Of a stretch of DNA of 64,000 nucleotides, positions 37,074 to 51,603 are shown in pieces (position 1 is the first letter of the stretch; the number at the start of each line of letters is the position of its first letter). The stretch is from assembly GCA_000231825.2 (NCBI GenBank), contig JH720297.1:2024877-2088876 (forward strand), read 5' to 3'. A program made the translations under genes and the position numbers. The stretch comes from Tetrahymena elliotti 4EA. Its lineage: Eukaryota; Ciliophora; Oligohymenophorea; Hymenostomatida; Tetrahymenidae. A model generated the notes under the pieces. The model made no database searches. It was not told the DNA's origin and worked only from the letters and a program-made list of their open reading frames with translations.

Positions 37074-40000
37074 ATGATTTTTGAAAAGCAAAATAAAGTA
37101 AAATTTATCCTATAAAGAGACTAGGATAGAAATAGCTAGCTTTAGCAAATTAAGTAGATCTTCCTCAATGATTAGTTTTCAACTATTTAAGAACTAGAAG
37201 ATATTTTACTTGAGGAAGCTTCAAATAACTTACATTAAGATTGCTCTTTGGCATTAGCATTTATATTAATGACATAATGTGCAAATGATAAGTATAGAAT
37301 AGACTAAACATATTAAAAATTATTTGCTCACTACTTAAAAAATGAAAATTGTAGTCATTTAATTGATATTATTTCTTTCTTATTGAACTATTTTCAGAAA
37401 TATGTTTATTTTTAAGGTGATAAACTCTTTACACTCTTAATATCATAAGATAAATAAAAAATCTAAAAAATAATTAATTTGTTAAAAGCTGCTCTTAGAC
37501 CTTAAAAGAATTAGGTAATTTCTCTGGAATTAAGCATATAGAAGTTAAATTCAATTTAGAATAATATTGCTGATGTTGAAGATATATTTAATCTAGCCGA
37601 TGCTTTGCTAAGGTTTGCTTAAAAGACAATGTTTAATGGCAAAGTGAAAAATAATAATTAAGTTGAAAAAATCGATGATAAATCTGAGGAGTAGTTTAAG
37701 ATAGATGCTTTGAATATTCTTTTTTTGTTAAGAAACAAGCTCAATAAATAATAAAAAAAGAAAACTATTGTTCTGCTCATAAGTAATATAAATTAAATTG
37801 AAGATATTTGTGACAATGACCTAGACCTAATGATTGATTATCTCTACTTTCTGAAGATTATTTAAGAAGATTTTCATAAACAAAAAGAATTATTGGTTTT
37901 AGAAAAAATGAGTGAAATATTAAATCAATATCTTAAAAACATAACAATAAATGACTTTATTTATTAAATGACATACAAAGAAAAATTCCCTTTTTCTAAG
38001 TAGCTATAAAATTCTTTATTGTAGCTTTCATAACTTGAAGGTTAAGAAGATAGAAGCTAAGAGATAAATAATATATAAGAAATTTTTAATAATTAAGAGA
38101 GGTTCCTACTAGCTAAAAGCACTGTTTATGATATAACAGTTGGAATATTTTTTTCTTAAAAAAGAAAAAAAATAATAGAAAAGAATAGCTAAGTTTTATT
38201 TGAAATTATTTTAAGCTTATCTAAATTATGTTTTAGTTTGGAAATGGTAAACGAAAATGTGATGCCTTATGATACAGAATTATCTTCTTGTTTGTAAGGT
38301 GTTTATGATCTTATATGTGAAGAAAAGAAAAATCAATTTTTATATTTCATTTACTAAAAATTAGCAGATATTGATAAGAAAACAGAGATTATAAATGGTG
38401 TTACTGTACAAGTAGAGATTGAAGATAAGTTTGTAGCTATTGGCTGTTATATAATTTTAGAATATCTATCTTCAAAGCTAGTTGAAGATATGAAGGGCTA
38501 TGCTCTCAAATTTATGAATTTCATAAGCTATCATATTCTTGATGATTATATTTTTCCATCTGTAAATTCATTTTTAGCAGAGATGGCCAATTATTTTACT
38601 TCAAACATCAGTGCATATCATAAAAACTTTATGCCTTAGCTAGTATTGATAATTAAGAGTACATAAAGTACATATAAAAAAGAAGTAATTACAGACTCAT
38701 TCATAAAGATTTATGATTAATTAATCTATTAAAGAGTGAAAGATATGTATCCCTATCTTAAAGATATATTTTAATTCTTAGTTAAAGAATACACAAGTAA
38801 AAACTTCTTTGAATATATAAATTAATACACAGATACTATTTAAATTTTAATTAATTTGATAATTTCCTTGAAAGATATTGAGTTATATTTGAAAGAAGAA
38901 ATTTTAGACTGTGCTGATGCTTTTGTAAACATGATGAATGATCCCTAAGAAAGAACTAAATTAATTGCTAAAAATCACTAGCAAGTACTTTATGGCTTTT
39001 TATGCTTTTAACAAAAACAAGGAAAGGTTTCTGAAAAACTTCTATCATAGATCATCGGAATATGTGATGAACTTGCTTAAAAGATGTATTCTGAAGGAGA
39101 TAAATTGGACTTTGAATAAAAATCTGTAATTTATATCTTTTTAAAAAAATTGAATGTATTTACTCTAGGTTCATAAGAAATTTTTGATAAAATCATGCTT
39201 TTAGTTCTACCATAAGTTTTAAAAGATGCTTAAACTGATGTAACTATTAAAGGTTACTAGGCTAAATAAAGAGATAATAACATTGATTAAGAAGGATTAG
39301 ATGATTTAGAAATTGAGGTAATTTTTCATTTATATTTTAGAAAAAAAAAAAGCAAAAATTTAAATAACTGATTAATGCATATTTTATTAAATAAGGATGA
39401 AAATCAAGGAGAATAAGAAGAAAATTTTGATGTAGATTAATATGATTAATTTAATTACTGGACTCCTTCAGAAGATAAATTAAATTTAGTTGAGCAGTCT
39501 TTAACGATTTTAGCAGTCTTCAGTGAATAATCACCAGAACTCTTTTTTAGTCATAAGAAATACGATATTTTAAAAATTTTAATAACCGTATTAGATAACC
39601 CTGAATTAACAGAGGATATTATAATTCTTTCTCAGTCTGTAATTGGAAGAATAGTTGTATCTGTTTAGAAATACTTGATTAGTTTAGAAAATTAAGACGA
39701 ATAAGGGCTTAGTTAGAGCTAATTAGTAGAGTTGAATCCTTTAATAGACATTTTACTTCTCAGATTTTAGGAGTAAAGATACCATTTATTTGTATCAAGA
39801 TGTGAAGACAGACTTTATCAGGAGCTAAATACTACTATTGAAAAATTAGATAAAAAAACAGTTTTTTCTTATTTTAATAGATTTTACAGTATGGTAGAAA
39901 GTCTTTTGTATGATAATGTTAGCACATTTGATTCAAATAAGATAGGAAATTGCATATACAGCATAATAGATATTTTAAAAGCAACACCCTCTAAAATAAT

Positions 40001-40862
40001 GGAAGTAGTACCATAAACATGGGAAATAATTAAGTTTATTTTGACTTAAAAGGAATTGGAATATGAAGCTTATGAAGAATATGTAGAAATTTTAAATTAA
40101 TAAAAAAATCAATAAAATATTATCAAGCAAGAAGATAATTTTGCTGAATCTTTTATATAAGATCCATTTATAGTAATCCGTTGCATTTTTGAGACTTGGG
40201 AAATTATCAGATTATGCCCTGAAGCATACACAGTATATCACCCTCTATTTCACTATATAATCCTGAACTAAGATTTTTCTTAGTATGAATAGTATCTCTA
40301 AAGCATTTGTGCTTACTTGAAAAGAATAGTTATTTACTCTCAAAGCTATTTAAATGTAGAAGATATAAAAGCATACCACTAAATATTATCAAAAATAGCT
40401 AAAAAGGTAGATGAAAAATATTTTATGGAGATTAGCCCTGTAGAAAACTTGAGAATAGCTTTTGCAATGCTCGAGATATATCTTGATAACAATATCCCAT
40501 AGTAGTAAAAAAATCAATAAAAAGAAAGCTATAAATTGTTCTTACAAATTATTCCATTAAGAGATGAAATTACAGAGTTTCCCTAAGTTGTATACATAAT
40601 TTACCATCTAATTCAAAATAAATATGAGTTTAATGTCATTGAAAAAAATAATGTAATTCTCTCTATTTTGAGAGCAATCGACAACCCAGTAGATTAAGAA
40701 ATAGATAACGAAGGTATTAAACTTTGCTTAAGAAGTCTTAAATTACTTTGCTAAAGTGAATATGATAGATAAATTTTAATTAAACACATTGATTAGAAAA
40801 TGAATATTTACTAAAAAAATCTTATTCTTAGTTATTTAGATAATGTAAATTAACCATTCTGA
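37074..40862 (+). CDS. large helical-repeat (HEAT/ARM-like) protein, function unknown
   Basis: Two exons, 37074-39317 and 39396-40862, are joined in phase 0 through a 78-nt intron and encode 1,236 aa. The ATG follows an in-frame TGA. The sequence is a long series of amphipathic helices of 15-20 residues rich in Leu, Ile, Tyr, Lys and Asp. There is no signal peptide, no TM segment and no low-complexity domain. An acidic insert follows the splice site (DDLEIE then DENQGEQEENFD). After it, YWTPSEDKLNLVEQSLTIL and LKILITVLDNPEL look like HEAT units. Size and an acidic loop fit an importin-beta/exportin-type carrier or another solenoid scaffold, but no signature proves it. Confidence 0.75.
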
Positions 40863-41998
40863 AGTATTTTTGTAAAATATGTTTTGTGGCTAGATATTTA
40901 AAATTTTTAATGTTTAACTAAAATTTTAATGAGATTTACTCTTAAAATTTGATTTTTTCAACTTTTTAATAATAAAAATTAATTTTTCACAAATTTTTTA
41001 TCAAATTTTCATTCTAATAAAAAAATCTAAATTTAAAATATTTTATCAACACTATAATTAAAATTTAAAGGAAATATATACAAAAAATAAAATTTGAATA
41101 TCATAATATATTTTATTTATCTCTTTTCAAAATCTACTTTTTAATTTAGAGTAAATAGATAATGCTAAATTAAAATAAATAAGATAAAAAGTATTAATTT
41201 TATATTATAATCCATTATTTTTAAATGGTTTTTATCAAATGAAAATCTTTTTTAAGAACTGGTTAAGATAAATAAGGATTTTGATTTATGTAAAGAAATA
41301 AATATTAAGTGAGTTTAAGAAAGATAAGTAAATGAGGTAAAATTACAAAGATGAAAACTATAAAGATCAAAATAAATGTAAACTTATATCTTTCTTGTTT
41401 ATTTGGAAAATATTTAAAAATGCGTTTGATGGATTCAAGTAATTTTTAAATTTATTGCATTTTATTTAAATTGAAAGTAATGCGTTAAGAATAATTGAAT
41501 AATTTCAGTATATTCTATTAAGGAAATATGAAAGAGATAAATTTTAACAAAATTGGTATATTAATTAAATTACTTGTTTTTGTTTCTACAATAAAGTTAA
41601 TATTGACTTTTAAGCAAGTTTTAAGTTGCTTTTAAGAAGTCGATCGATATTTTATTGGATTTATTTAAGTAGCATTTTATTTTACTAATTTTAAAATTTA
41701 GATTTTATCTTTATTGATTAAACATTTTGCGTTAAGCTAAAACCCATATTATCTGTCAATTTCAACTTCGAAAATTAATAATATATCAAATTTTAACAAA
41801 AGCACTCAAACTTTAGCGTTAATTATCAATATTTTATATTTCAAAGCTAATTTTTCATTTATTTCCAAAATCATTGAGAAAAAGTAAAATTTTTTCTGTA
41901 ATAGGATAATAAAGGGGGTAGTTAATAATAATAATAATTAATAATATAATCAAAATTTCTATATTTAAATTACTTGATATTAATAATCAACTAGCAAA
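40863..41998. other. intergenic, AT-rich
   Basis: No gene is supported. An AAT-type microsatellite lies at about 41923-41945, just upstream of the giant surface-protein gene, whose promoter should be here. Confidence 0.6.
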
Positions 41999-44900
41999 AT
42001 GAAAACAAGTCAATTACTTTTAGTGTTTGCCTTTAGTTAGATAACAATAACTCTTGTAAATTTTGTAAATGGAGCAACCATTCCATCCCAAGCTTGCCCC
42101 ACAATATCACAATATGATAGTAAGTTCATTTAATTTATTTAAGTTCAATTTAGACTAATAAATATATTTCTTGATTAAATTCTACTTAATCATCATGATA
42201 GTCTGAATAATAAAACTATATTTTTTAAAAAAACAGTTCTTAAAGGATCAATTACATAGATAAAATATATTCCAGGCACTTCTTTTTATGCAGTAGTAGA
42301 CATTTAAGATAAATTTGTTATTGCTGATACAGATTCAGGTCTAATAAAATCCTCTTACTAAACATTTTCAGGAGATAGTAATTAAGCCATTGAATAAACT
42401 ATTAGCATAGAAGTGATTAGTAGTTTGAGTGTTTATGTAGTAAAACCAAGTGGAATAACCATAAGAGACCTATCAACAATGAAAGATTCTTAAATTTAAG
42501 GATTTGATTGTAAATTTATCAATATTATAAAAAACATTTTTTAACCGTTGATCGATAACCAACAAACATATTATTTATTTTATTAAAGTAAATAGTCTTG
42601 CATAATAAGGAATAACTTCAGCATACATTACATAATTCAAAGTTGATCCTCAAAATAAAAGCAATTTATACTTATCTCTATCAGTTAAAAATTAACCAGA
42701 TAATTATGTAGTCTTGTTTTATAATAATAACGTTTCATTAAATAAATGTAATTACTTTCAAAATCTTCTTAATAATTTGACTTTGTTTATTCATTTTAAA
42801 TGTTTTTCAATAACATTTTTATAAAATAATTCAAATAATTCAATATTTTTTACTAAATATATTATTAGTAAGCGTTGATGGTGGCCCTCCCCCACCTACT
42901 GTAACTATAATTGGAATTTTAGTAAATTTGTAGGTTTAACAGAAATAATTTACAGTCACTGTAGGTTATGAGAGTCAGAAATTATATTTTTCTTTTATAT
43001 AAGTATCATAAGATTAGCAAAAAGGTGCTTCTGCTAAGTGGGATGTTACTTAGCTATTCCCAGATAATTGCAGTTCTATAAAAACTTCATACTTTGATGA
43101 TACTAATAGCTTGATATATATAGCATTTTAATGTGCACCAAAAAATTTAATTTATATCTATGATATTAATAGCTCTTAACTTACTATAGTAAATGGAAAT
43201 TAAGGCCCTTCTTAAAATAATTGGAGTTTAGGTCCAAAATCAATTTTAAATAATCAAATAAGTAAATAAATTGTTTTTTTAAGATCAAAATTGAAATAAA
43301 TAATTATATTTAAATAATAGATTAGACAATAAATTTGATAAAAGGTTTTTAAATCAACAACTAGTAATATTTATTTATGAGCGTAACTCTAGATGGACAA
43401 ACACCTTAATAATAACTCTTATTTGGAACTAAATCAAGCTTTACTTCTAACACCTAAGATTCAGCTCTTTTTGATAATACGATAACAGCAATGGATTATG
43501 TAGCAGGGACATCTAAAATTAGTTTAGGAACTTCTGCCTCTGAAATTATTCACTTCAATTCTGTGATGAAGACATCAAGTACTACAATTAAGTCTCTATA
43601 TCGTAAATTATTTTACATATATAATATCTGAATGAAACTCTTTTTACTTTATTTAATAGTTAATAATTATAGCACTCTTTACTTAGATGGATTTGACAAT
43701 ATTATAGCACTAAGTGATAATACTTCAAATTTAACAAGAGGTCTTATTAACTCTTCAATTTCATACTCAAAAATTGCAATTTAAGCTGTTAATAATATAA
43801 ATCAAATTTATAAAATTGCCATTTATGATTCAAATAATTTTGCAAGGCTATTATTGCTTTAAATTCCCTAACCTTCTTAACCAGGTAGTCCTCCAATCTT
43901 TTAATATAAAATAGTCATTGAATTTCAAAATATCCAGAATGGTTAATTCTAATCAGTAACTTCTTCACAAATAACTTAGATAACAATAACTGATCCAAAA
44001 GATCCTCTTGATGCCTAACTTTAGTTTATTAGCTCAACTACAGTTGTTCTAGCTTATAAATAAAAAGATAGCACTGGTATAGTTGTAGCTACTTATAGCT
44101 CAAATAGCGTTAAATTAGCTGTTGCAAAAGAAAGTATATTTTTAAATTAAATATTTATTTATTTTCTTTTATCATACCTTAAATTAAGAAAAATTATAAA
44201 ATATTATTGTAATTACTGCAATTCCTTAACCCATAATTTTTTGGGATTTATGTGTTATTTTTTCATAAAGGTTTTTTTAAAAAAAAATTTAATTCCCTTT
44301 GGCATGCTCTTTAGTGAGAAAATAAAGTATTTTAATTTTATTTTTTGTTTTATTTCTAGATGTTTTAAGTGGCTAGTAATTTTGGATGATAGCTGATTCA
44401 AATGGTAATATTATAGTACCTAATGGACCAACATACTCTTGTTATTAATATGTTGCAGGATAAGGCCCATAAGCAGCTCAACTAAATCCAAATAATAATA
44501 TGAACTTAGGTATTTAAATATTAAATAAAAAGAAAATTTCTTTTTTATTTATTTAATGAAAATAATTTGATGTCTATATTTTTTAAATAAAGATATAAAA
44601 GGTGACATTAAAAATATCTTTTTCTTAAAAAACTCTAATTATCTTGGAGTTTTTGAAGAACAAGCACAAGGGACTACAAAAATAAGTCTTTTAAATATTT
44701 ATACTTACAATGCAAATACTTTAATAGCAAATCTTTTGTGTTAAACTAATATAAATTAAGATGCCTCTAATCTTGTATACTCGAGTGTAACTCAAATTAT
44801 TGCTGTAGCTTCTAGTTCTAAATATCAGCTATTTTACTTAGATACAAGTATAAATAAACTTGTTTCAATACTTGAAACTTAAAAGCTTGGATCTTCAGCC

Positions 44901-47900
44901 TTAAATTACTTTATTACAAAGACTGGATCCTTACTTATTGCCTCAACAAGTGCCTTGATTAAGTAAAATTAATATAAAAAGTTAATTACTTATTTTTTGA
45001 TTAATTAAAAATAGACTAGATATAAGTTCAAGCTGTTTATCTTAGACATGCACTTAATGCTATGTAAATGCCTATTATAACATCCCTTTTAATTCATTAA
45101 ATCCAAGTTAACTTTCTGATAATAGTGGAAGTGGAACATACAATAGCCCTTATGTTTCTTCAGGTAAATTTTACTCTTTCTATTGGGATGTTATAAATAC
45201 CTTCTCTTCACTATCGAGTTTTAACTAAATTTACATTGTGAGCTACATTAAGGGAGGTTCTTAATTTTTAAATTATCAACATTTATTTGATATTTACACT
45301 GCAATAACTTAAGGGTCTTTGGGTGCTTCTTCTTCATAAGATTAAAAATTTCCATCAATTTATATAGCTTTTAAAAGTTTCAATGATGCTAGCTCTGATA
45401 AAACAAAGTTCTATTACTTTTTCTCTTCTTCTCTAATTTTACCAAAAGATTTATCTTATGTCTCATTTGAAGATATAGAATTTAGCTAGAAATCTACTTT
45501 TAATGGCCCTTTAATTAGTGGTTCTTCAAATAGCCTTTTATTGTCTAACGTTGGATTTTCTACTACTGATGCTCTCAAAAACTTTAAGTAAAATTTTTAT
45601 TTTATTAACTATCAGCGATAAATATAAATATTTATTTTTTTCTTCTCAAAAATTAGGGTTACTAATGTTTAAATTTAGCTTCTTAATGGATAAGAGTTCT
45701 TTTTAACATAATCAAACATTTCTAATCTTTAAATTACTGATATATCTGCCTTAATTACTGTTAACACTTACTTTACTATTACAATCGATTCAGTTATATT
45801 CGATAATTGTAATTTTAGCCAATCAAATCTAATAAAAGACTCTAACCTTGCTCCAGTAGTAATTATTAAGAACTCTGCCATCTAAAATAGCTAGATAATT
45901 TAAAATAAATAATCTCAAGTTTTTGTTTCTTTTTCACAGCTTACAATATCTATTTTCAAAATAGAAAAAAACACAATACAAAATATTATCCTCTTTTAAA
46001 ATGAGGAATATTTGAATCCCAATTAGTCTGTTTCATAAAATATTTCAATATCATAGTTAGCAATTTAATCTAATACGATCACTATCAGCTAATCACAAAC
46101 TTATTTTGGTCTCTATGTTAGTTTTAGTGCAAATAATCCAAGTATAGAAACTTCAATTGAAAACTCTTAAATCCAATAAAACACTATTGCCTTTTCATCT
46201 CAAGATTAATGTAAATAATTTTTTCAGCCTTTATTAAAAATATAGAATAAATTCTTTTTTAGCTTAATAAAGCAGTGATATATTGACTTCATTAAGCTAG
46301 AATTTTTTCTTTGTAGGAAATAGCCTACCTAAAGTTACTCTTAGTACAGTTACTTTTACTGACAATCAAGGATTAGGTTTCATGTAAGGAGTAAAGATGT
46401 AAAATGTAAATATAGCTTCTTTGACATGCAGCTAGTCACTGACAACCCTAACTCAAAGTCAGTGCAGTTGTTTAAGTTATTTGGAACATTCTAAACTTAG
46501 CCTTACCATAGATAGCAGTTATTTTAAGAATATTTTTGTTATTAATGGATATGTAATATCAATTATAACATCCTCTTTTACTTAAGTAGACTCTGGTAAA
46601 AATGATAGTATAATTAAGATATCGAATACTTAATTCTAAAATATTTTAATTCAAACTAATTCTGAATTTATTACTGGCTCAGTGATAAATTATGAAAGTC
46701 TTCAACAAGATTAAATTGATTTAGAAACTGTCACTTTTTCAACTATTTAGCTTCAAACTCCATCTAAAGTTTTTTCAGCTTTAGGGTCTGCTCTATCTAT
46801 TTATGCTCCTTTTTCATCTTTAACATAGAGATCATGCACCTTTACAAATCTTAAATCAAATGGCCCTAAAGTAATTTGAATAGTTTATTTAATAAATCAA
46901 AAACTTTGAATAAATTTATTTATTAAATTCATTTGAGATTTTTAATTAATTAATTCCTCTTATGTCATAAATAAATAGGGACCTTAGGAAATAAATGTAA
47001 GGAAATTTTCAATAGTAAAAGGTACTTTCGAGTAAAGTAATTATTCAGAGAATATTTATAAATAAACTGGAGGTTTTGGTAAGATTACTGCAAGATAAGG
47101 AGTTATTGATTAAACTTCATTTTCTTATGCAAATGTTCTTACTGGTGGAGCTTTGTTCTTAGTACCTACTGTATCCTAATCTTCTTTCAGCATAACTAAT
47201 AGCTAATTTACTATGTTATCTTCCATTTAAGATGGTGGGGCTATAGTATTCTCTTAAATAACTGACAAAACAACTCTAGGAATAACTAAATGCACTTTTT
47301 CTTATATATTTACTCTTGGCAATGGTGGATGCTTGGATTCTTCTTATACTTTATCTACAAATAGTGATATAAAAGATTTTACTGAAATACCTACAATCAA
47401 TATGTCAGATAATACAATAAATGATGTATTTGCTACTTAAGGTAGTATTTTACATGCTTAAAACATGAACATTAACATAGAAAAAATGACTGTTAATGGA
47501 GTTGATTCTAACACTTCTAAAACAAAAAACAACGAAGACATTTCATCAATACTTAAAGATTTTATTTTGTTTGGCCCCCTTTTTAATATCTATTAATCAA
47601 ATCTTTAGTTCAAAAACAGTGTATTTGATAGCTTGAAAATTCATTTGTATGACTCATCTGTTTAAGAAACAAATTTTATGGTTGCAAATTATAAATCAAT
47701 TTTAAATTTCGATGTCATAAATATAACAAATTCTTAGTTTTCTACATCAAATTTGATGGTTATCAATAACTCAACCTTTACTTGTTCTTCGTTAAATATA
47801 ACAAAAGCCTCGTAAAGATATTAATATTGAAATAAAAATTTATTTTCTTAAATTTAAAATATTTAATTTTAAACTAAAGGTATTTGTCTTAAAAGAGTAG

Positions 47901-50900
47901 CTCTAGATTATTATTAGATACAAGTACTATTTTATAAGATAGATATTCTGTATTATAGGATTTAATATCTAAGAAAAGGCTATTAAACTAAAGTAGATAG
48001 TTATTAGATTCAAGTTAATAAATTGATGCTACTAATGCAATATCAGTTATTGTAATTTAGAAAATCTCAAAAATAACAGCTTCTGGTTTAGTTGTTTAAT
48101 AAGTTACTTGTACATCAAATAATTGTTTTGGAGGAGGACTTTTAATAAATTAATCATCTGGAACTATCACTTCTTCTAATCTTTCTTATAATAGTGCTAC
48201 ATATGGAGGTGGTTTAGCTATTTATAATCCTTCAGACGCTATAAAGCTTTCATAAGTAACATTGAACCATAACTCAGCAACTAAAAATGGAGGTGGTTTA
48301 TTCTTCATGCTAACTAGTTCTCAGTAAACACTCAATATTGAAAAATCAGCTCTAGATGGTAACACTGCTAATATAGGAGCAGGTGCATTTTTTAATCAAG
48401 AAGTTTCTACAGCTAGTGATCCAAGCAAAATAATTGTAACAATTAGTGATACCAGCATTTCTTAGAATACTTGTAACCTTTATGGTGGTGGTATATCATA
48501 TATAGGAGTTGATCCAAGCTTGACCAATGCTTAATTTTTAGATAACATATCAAGTATAAAATTTTTTATTTTAGTAATTTTATTTCTAAAATAAATCTTA
48601 AATATTTAAATATATTCACATTTTCTTATCATAATCAATATAGAAAGCAGCTTCGGAGTAAACAAATTTTCTTCTCCTTCTAGTTTAGTTTGGAATAAAG
48701 AAAAAACAAATGAAAACTCTGCAAATTAAATTAGTTTAACTGAAACGGTTGTTGATGAAGTAACCGTTTTTACTTTGCCAGATCAAAAAAGTGCTTAAAC
48801 AGTCAGTCCACTTATATTTAATTTACTGGATAGTGAAGGCTCTGTTATTACAACTGATTATACTGATTTACTTTTAACAAAGGTAACATCTACTATTTCT
48901 GTAGATCCATCTATGAGTTCTAAAGTTTATTTAACTTTATCGAATGTTTACACCTTCGATTCTAATAATTACTTCAATTACACTAACATAAATATTGCTG
49001 GAGTTCCTGGTTAGCCAGTAATTCTAAATGTTTAATGCAATCAGATAATAGATCCAGTTAGTTTGAAATAAATTTATAAAATTGTTTTTAAATTCAATCT
49101 TTCTTATTGTGTAAGAGGAGAAGTTTTTCAATCATACAATTTCATTACACCAAATAATGGGGCTAAAACTTTTTATGAGTGCAATTACTGTAAAAGTGGA
49201 ACGTAATTTCTATGAATAATTAAATTAATCAAAAAGTTTTTGTATCTTATGATGAATTAATATATTGTTTTATAATAACTAGATACTCTATCATTTATCC
49301 AAAACTAGAAGATGAAAAAGTACACACATGCTTGAAATGTTCTAATAATGCCTAATGTCCCGGAGGTGATGTAATAGATGTAAATTCAGGTTATTGGAGA
49401 GTGAGCGATTAAGATGATTTGATACTTAGTTGTGAGAATGCTCCAAGCAATTGTCTTGGAGGCAAAACCAATTCTACATGCTCAACAGGACATATTGGTG
49501 CTCTATGTGAATCTTGTGATATTGCAGATGGCTACACTAGGGCAGGAAATTTCTAATGTGCTAATTGTGGTGATGTTTTTCTGAACTCACTCAAAGTTGT
49601 TGGTCTTATGGCATTTTATGTAAAATTTTTACTAAAAGAAAATTTAATTTTTAAAAAAATTATTCTTACCTTAAAAAAATTTTATTTTTTATAAATTATC
49701 TATCTACTTTAAAAAACTCTAAAATTAAGAAGAAATATTTTTTATTCCAAAAAATAAATATTTCTTTTGAAGTAAAAATAAAAAATATTAAGTTTGTTAA
49801 AAATTTTAATTTATTTTAAAATTATTAGGTTTTAAGTGCTAAGATGAGTGTGAATGGAATATTAGGTAAAGTTTAATAGGAATGGCAAGGCAATACACAA
49901 GTAGAAACAAACGCTTCTATTGTTTTAAAGCTTTTTTTAACTTATATTTAAATTATAATGGTTATGACTACATTCAATATATCAATTCCAAGCACATTGA
50001 ATACTGGTGTCTCTTCTGTATCAAGTCCAACTGTATAAGTTCTTTATTCATTTGAGTGCTTCTTTTATTAAATATCTAAGAGTACAAATATAAATATAAT
50101 TTACCTGGCCTTGATATTTGATCTAATTCTTCCAATTGTTTGTGTTATTATGTTTGTCTTAACAGGTATATTATCTCACAGAAATAATTAATTCTATAGA
50201 TCATTTTACATCTATACTTCTCTTCTTTATTGCTTGATGTATTTCTAGCCAAATATATTTAAGGATGCTATTTCATTAGCTAGTTGCAGAGATATAGGTA
50301 ACAGATAATATCAATATTTTACCTTTTTAATAAATAAATACAAATATTTTTATCTTTTTTAAATTTAGGTAACAAATCATATATAAGATATAATGTATTT
50401 TTTGAGTGTGGTACTGATGAATATAAAGTTTGGACAGTTAGATTTGTACTTCCAGTTATTTTAGTGCTTGTATTTATTATTCCAGGGCTTATTTTATGGA
50501 GAATTAAGGTGAATCAAAAAACAAGATTGGGTGTAAGAAAATTCAGTTTTATGACCTCAGAGTATAAATAGAATGCTTTTTATTGGGAGATAGTGAAAAT
50601 GAATTTAAAACTATTTATTATGTGCAGTTTAACATTTTTAGAGCACGATTATCCAAATAAGGTATTTATTTCTTCATTTCAATTTATTTCCTTAATTTTT
50701 AAAGTTTCTATCTAACTTAATAAAACTCATTTAAAATAGATTATGTCAATTTTCTTTTTAGTTGCAATATATGCTGCTTTGCTATTCTTTGTGAAACCTT
50801 ATGATAAAGAATTATACAACAAAATAGATAAATACTCTATGTCAGTTTTATGTCTTTCTATATACTTAGGATTTATAGCTTATTACAACAATGCTACTTT

Positions 50901-51603
50901 TTGGATTTGGTTGATATCTGTAGCTCTTATTGCAGTAGTGAATATTTTATTTATCTTTTGGTGTATTTAGAACCTAATATTAGCATATATCCCTCTTGTC
51001 AAATCTTAAAAATAAAATTACTATAATATTCTTATGAGCATAAGATTTATAAGAAATAGATATTTCTCAAAAGAGAGAAGGATAAGATATTTATGGATGT
51101 TTTGGATGAAGAGCCTAGTAAAGTAGTTAAAAGAAATGAAACTATACAATCCCCTATCTTTTGATCCAGAAAAGAACACTTTCTCAAGAAAAATGATTGT
51201 GCAAGCTCTCAAAGAAAAGGTCAAAGTAAAAAAACAAACAATTTATTTATTATTTGCTAAAATTTTTATTATATTAAAAGGTTGGAGAAATAAAAATTGA
51301 GTATGAATAATCTTAAGATAAAATAGATTAAAATGATGATAATTAAACTGAATAAGGTGATAAAAAGAAATATTTAAAAATGAAAGTTATTGAAACAAAT
51401 AAATTTAGCAGCATTAAATTACTAGAAGTAATTCAAATTACAAATATTTTATTTAGCATTCCTATAAAATATTTTATTTTTAATATTAGAAATAGTAAAA
51501 TATTTAGGCAATAAATAGTTCACCTCCTCTCTCTTAATTAACTAGCACACCTCTTAATAAAGAAGAATAAATTTAATTAGAAAATAAAGAGAGTTCTCTT
51601 TGA
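41999..51603 (+). CDS. giant surface membrane protein: propeller-like region, beta-helix repeats, Cys-rich region, multi-TM domain
   Basis: This is a multi-exon gene starting with a signal peptide at 41999 (first exon ends 42119; exon 2 from 42237). The propeller-like region (about 42.2-44.95 kb) has blades such as FYAVVDIQDKFVIAD and YLDGFDNIIALSDN. A CLSQTCTQCY motif at about 45.02 kb follows. The beta-helix region (about 45.1-48.5 kb) ends in Gly-rich polymorphic-outer-membrane-protein-like repeats (NSATYGGGL, NSATKNGGGL, NTANIGAGAF). The Cys-rich region (about 49.3-49.6 kb) has CPGGDVIDVNSGYWR, GALCESCD and GYTRAGNFQCANCG. Several TM helices span about 49.8-51.0 kb, and an acidic Gln-rich tail ends at TGA 51601-51603. 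Related large membrane proteins form a big family in Tetrahymena; their role is unknown, probably surface recognition or sensing. Some intermediate exon borders are unresolved. Confidence 0.75.

Noticed and set aside
39318..39340. A 23-nt GTAATTTTT..TTTTAG intron
   Set aside because: It is too short and leaves a TGA in frame. The 78-nt intron ending at 39395 restores the frame.
51021..51224. A minus-strand frame opposite the tail of the giant surface protein
   Set aside because: It overlaps the plus-strand coding exon after the last TM helix and has no independent support.
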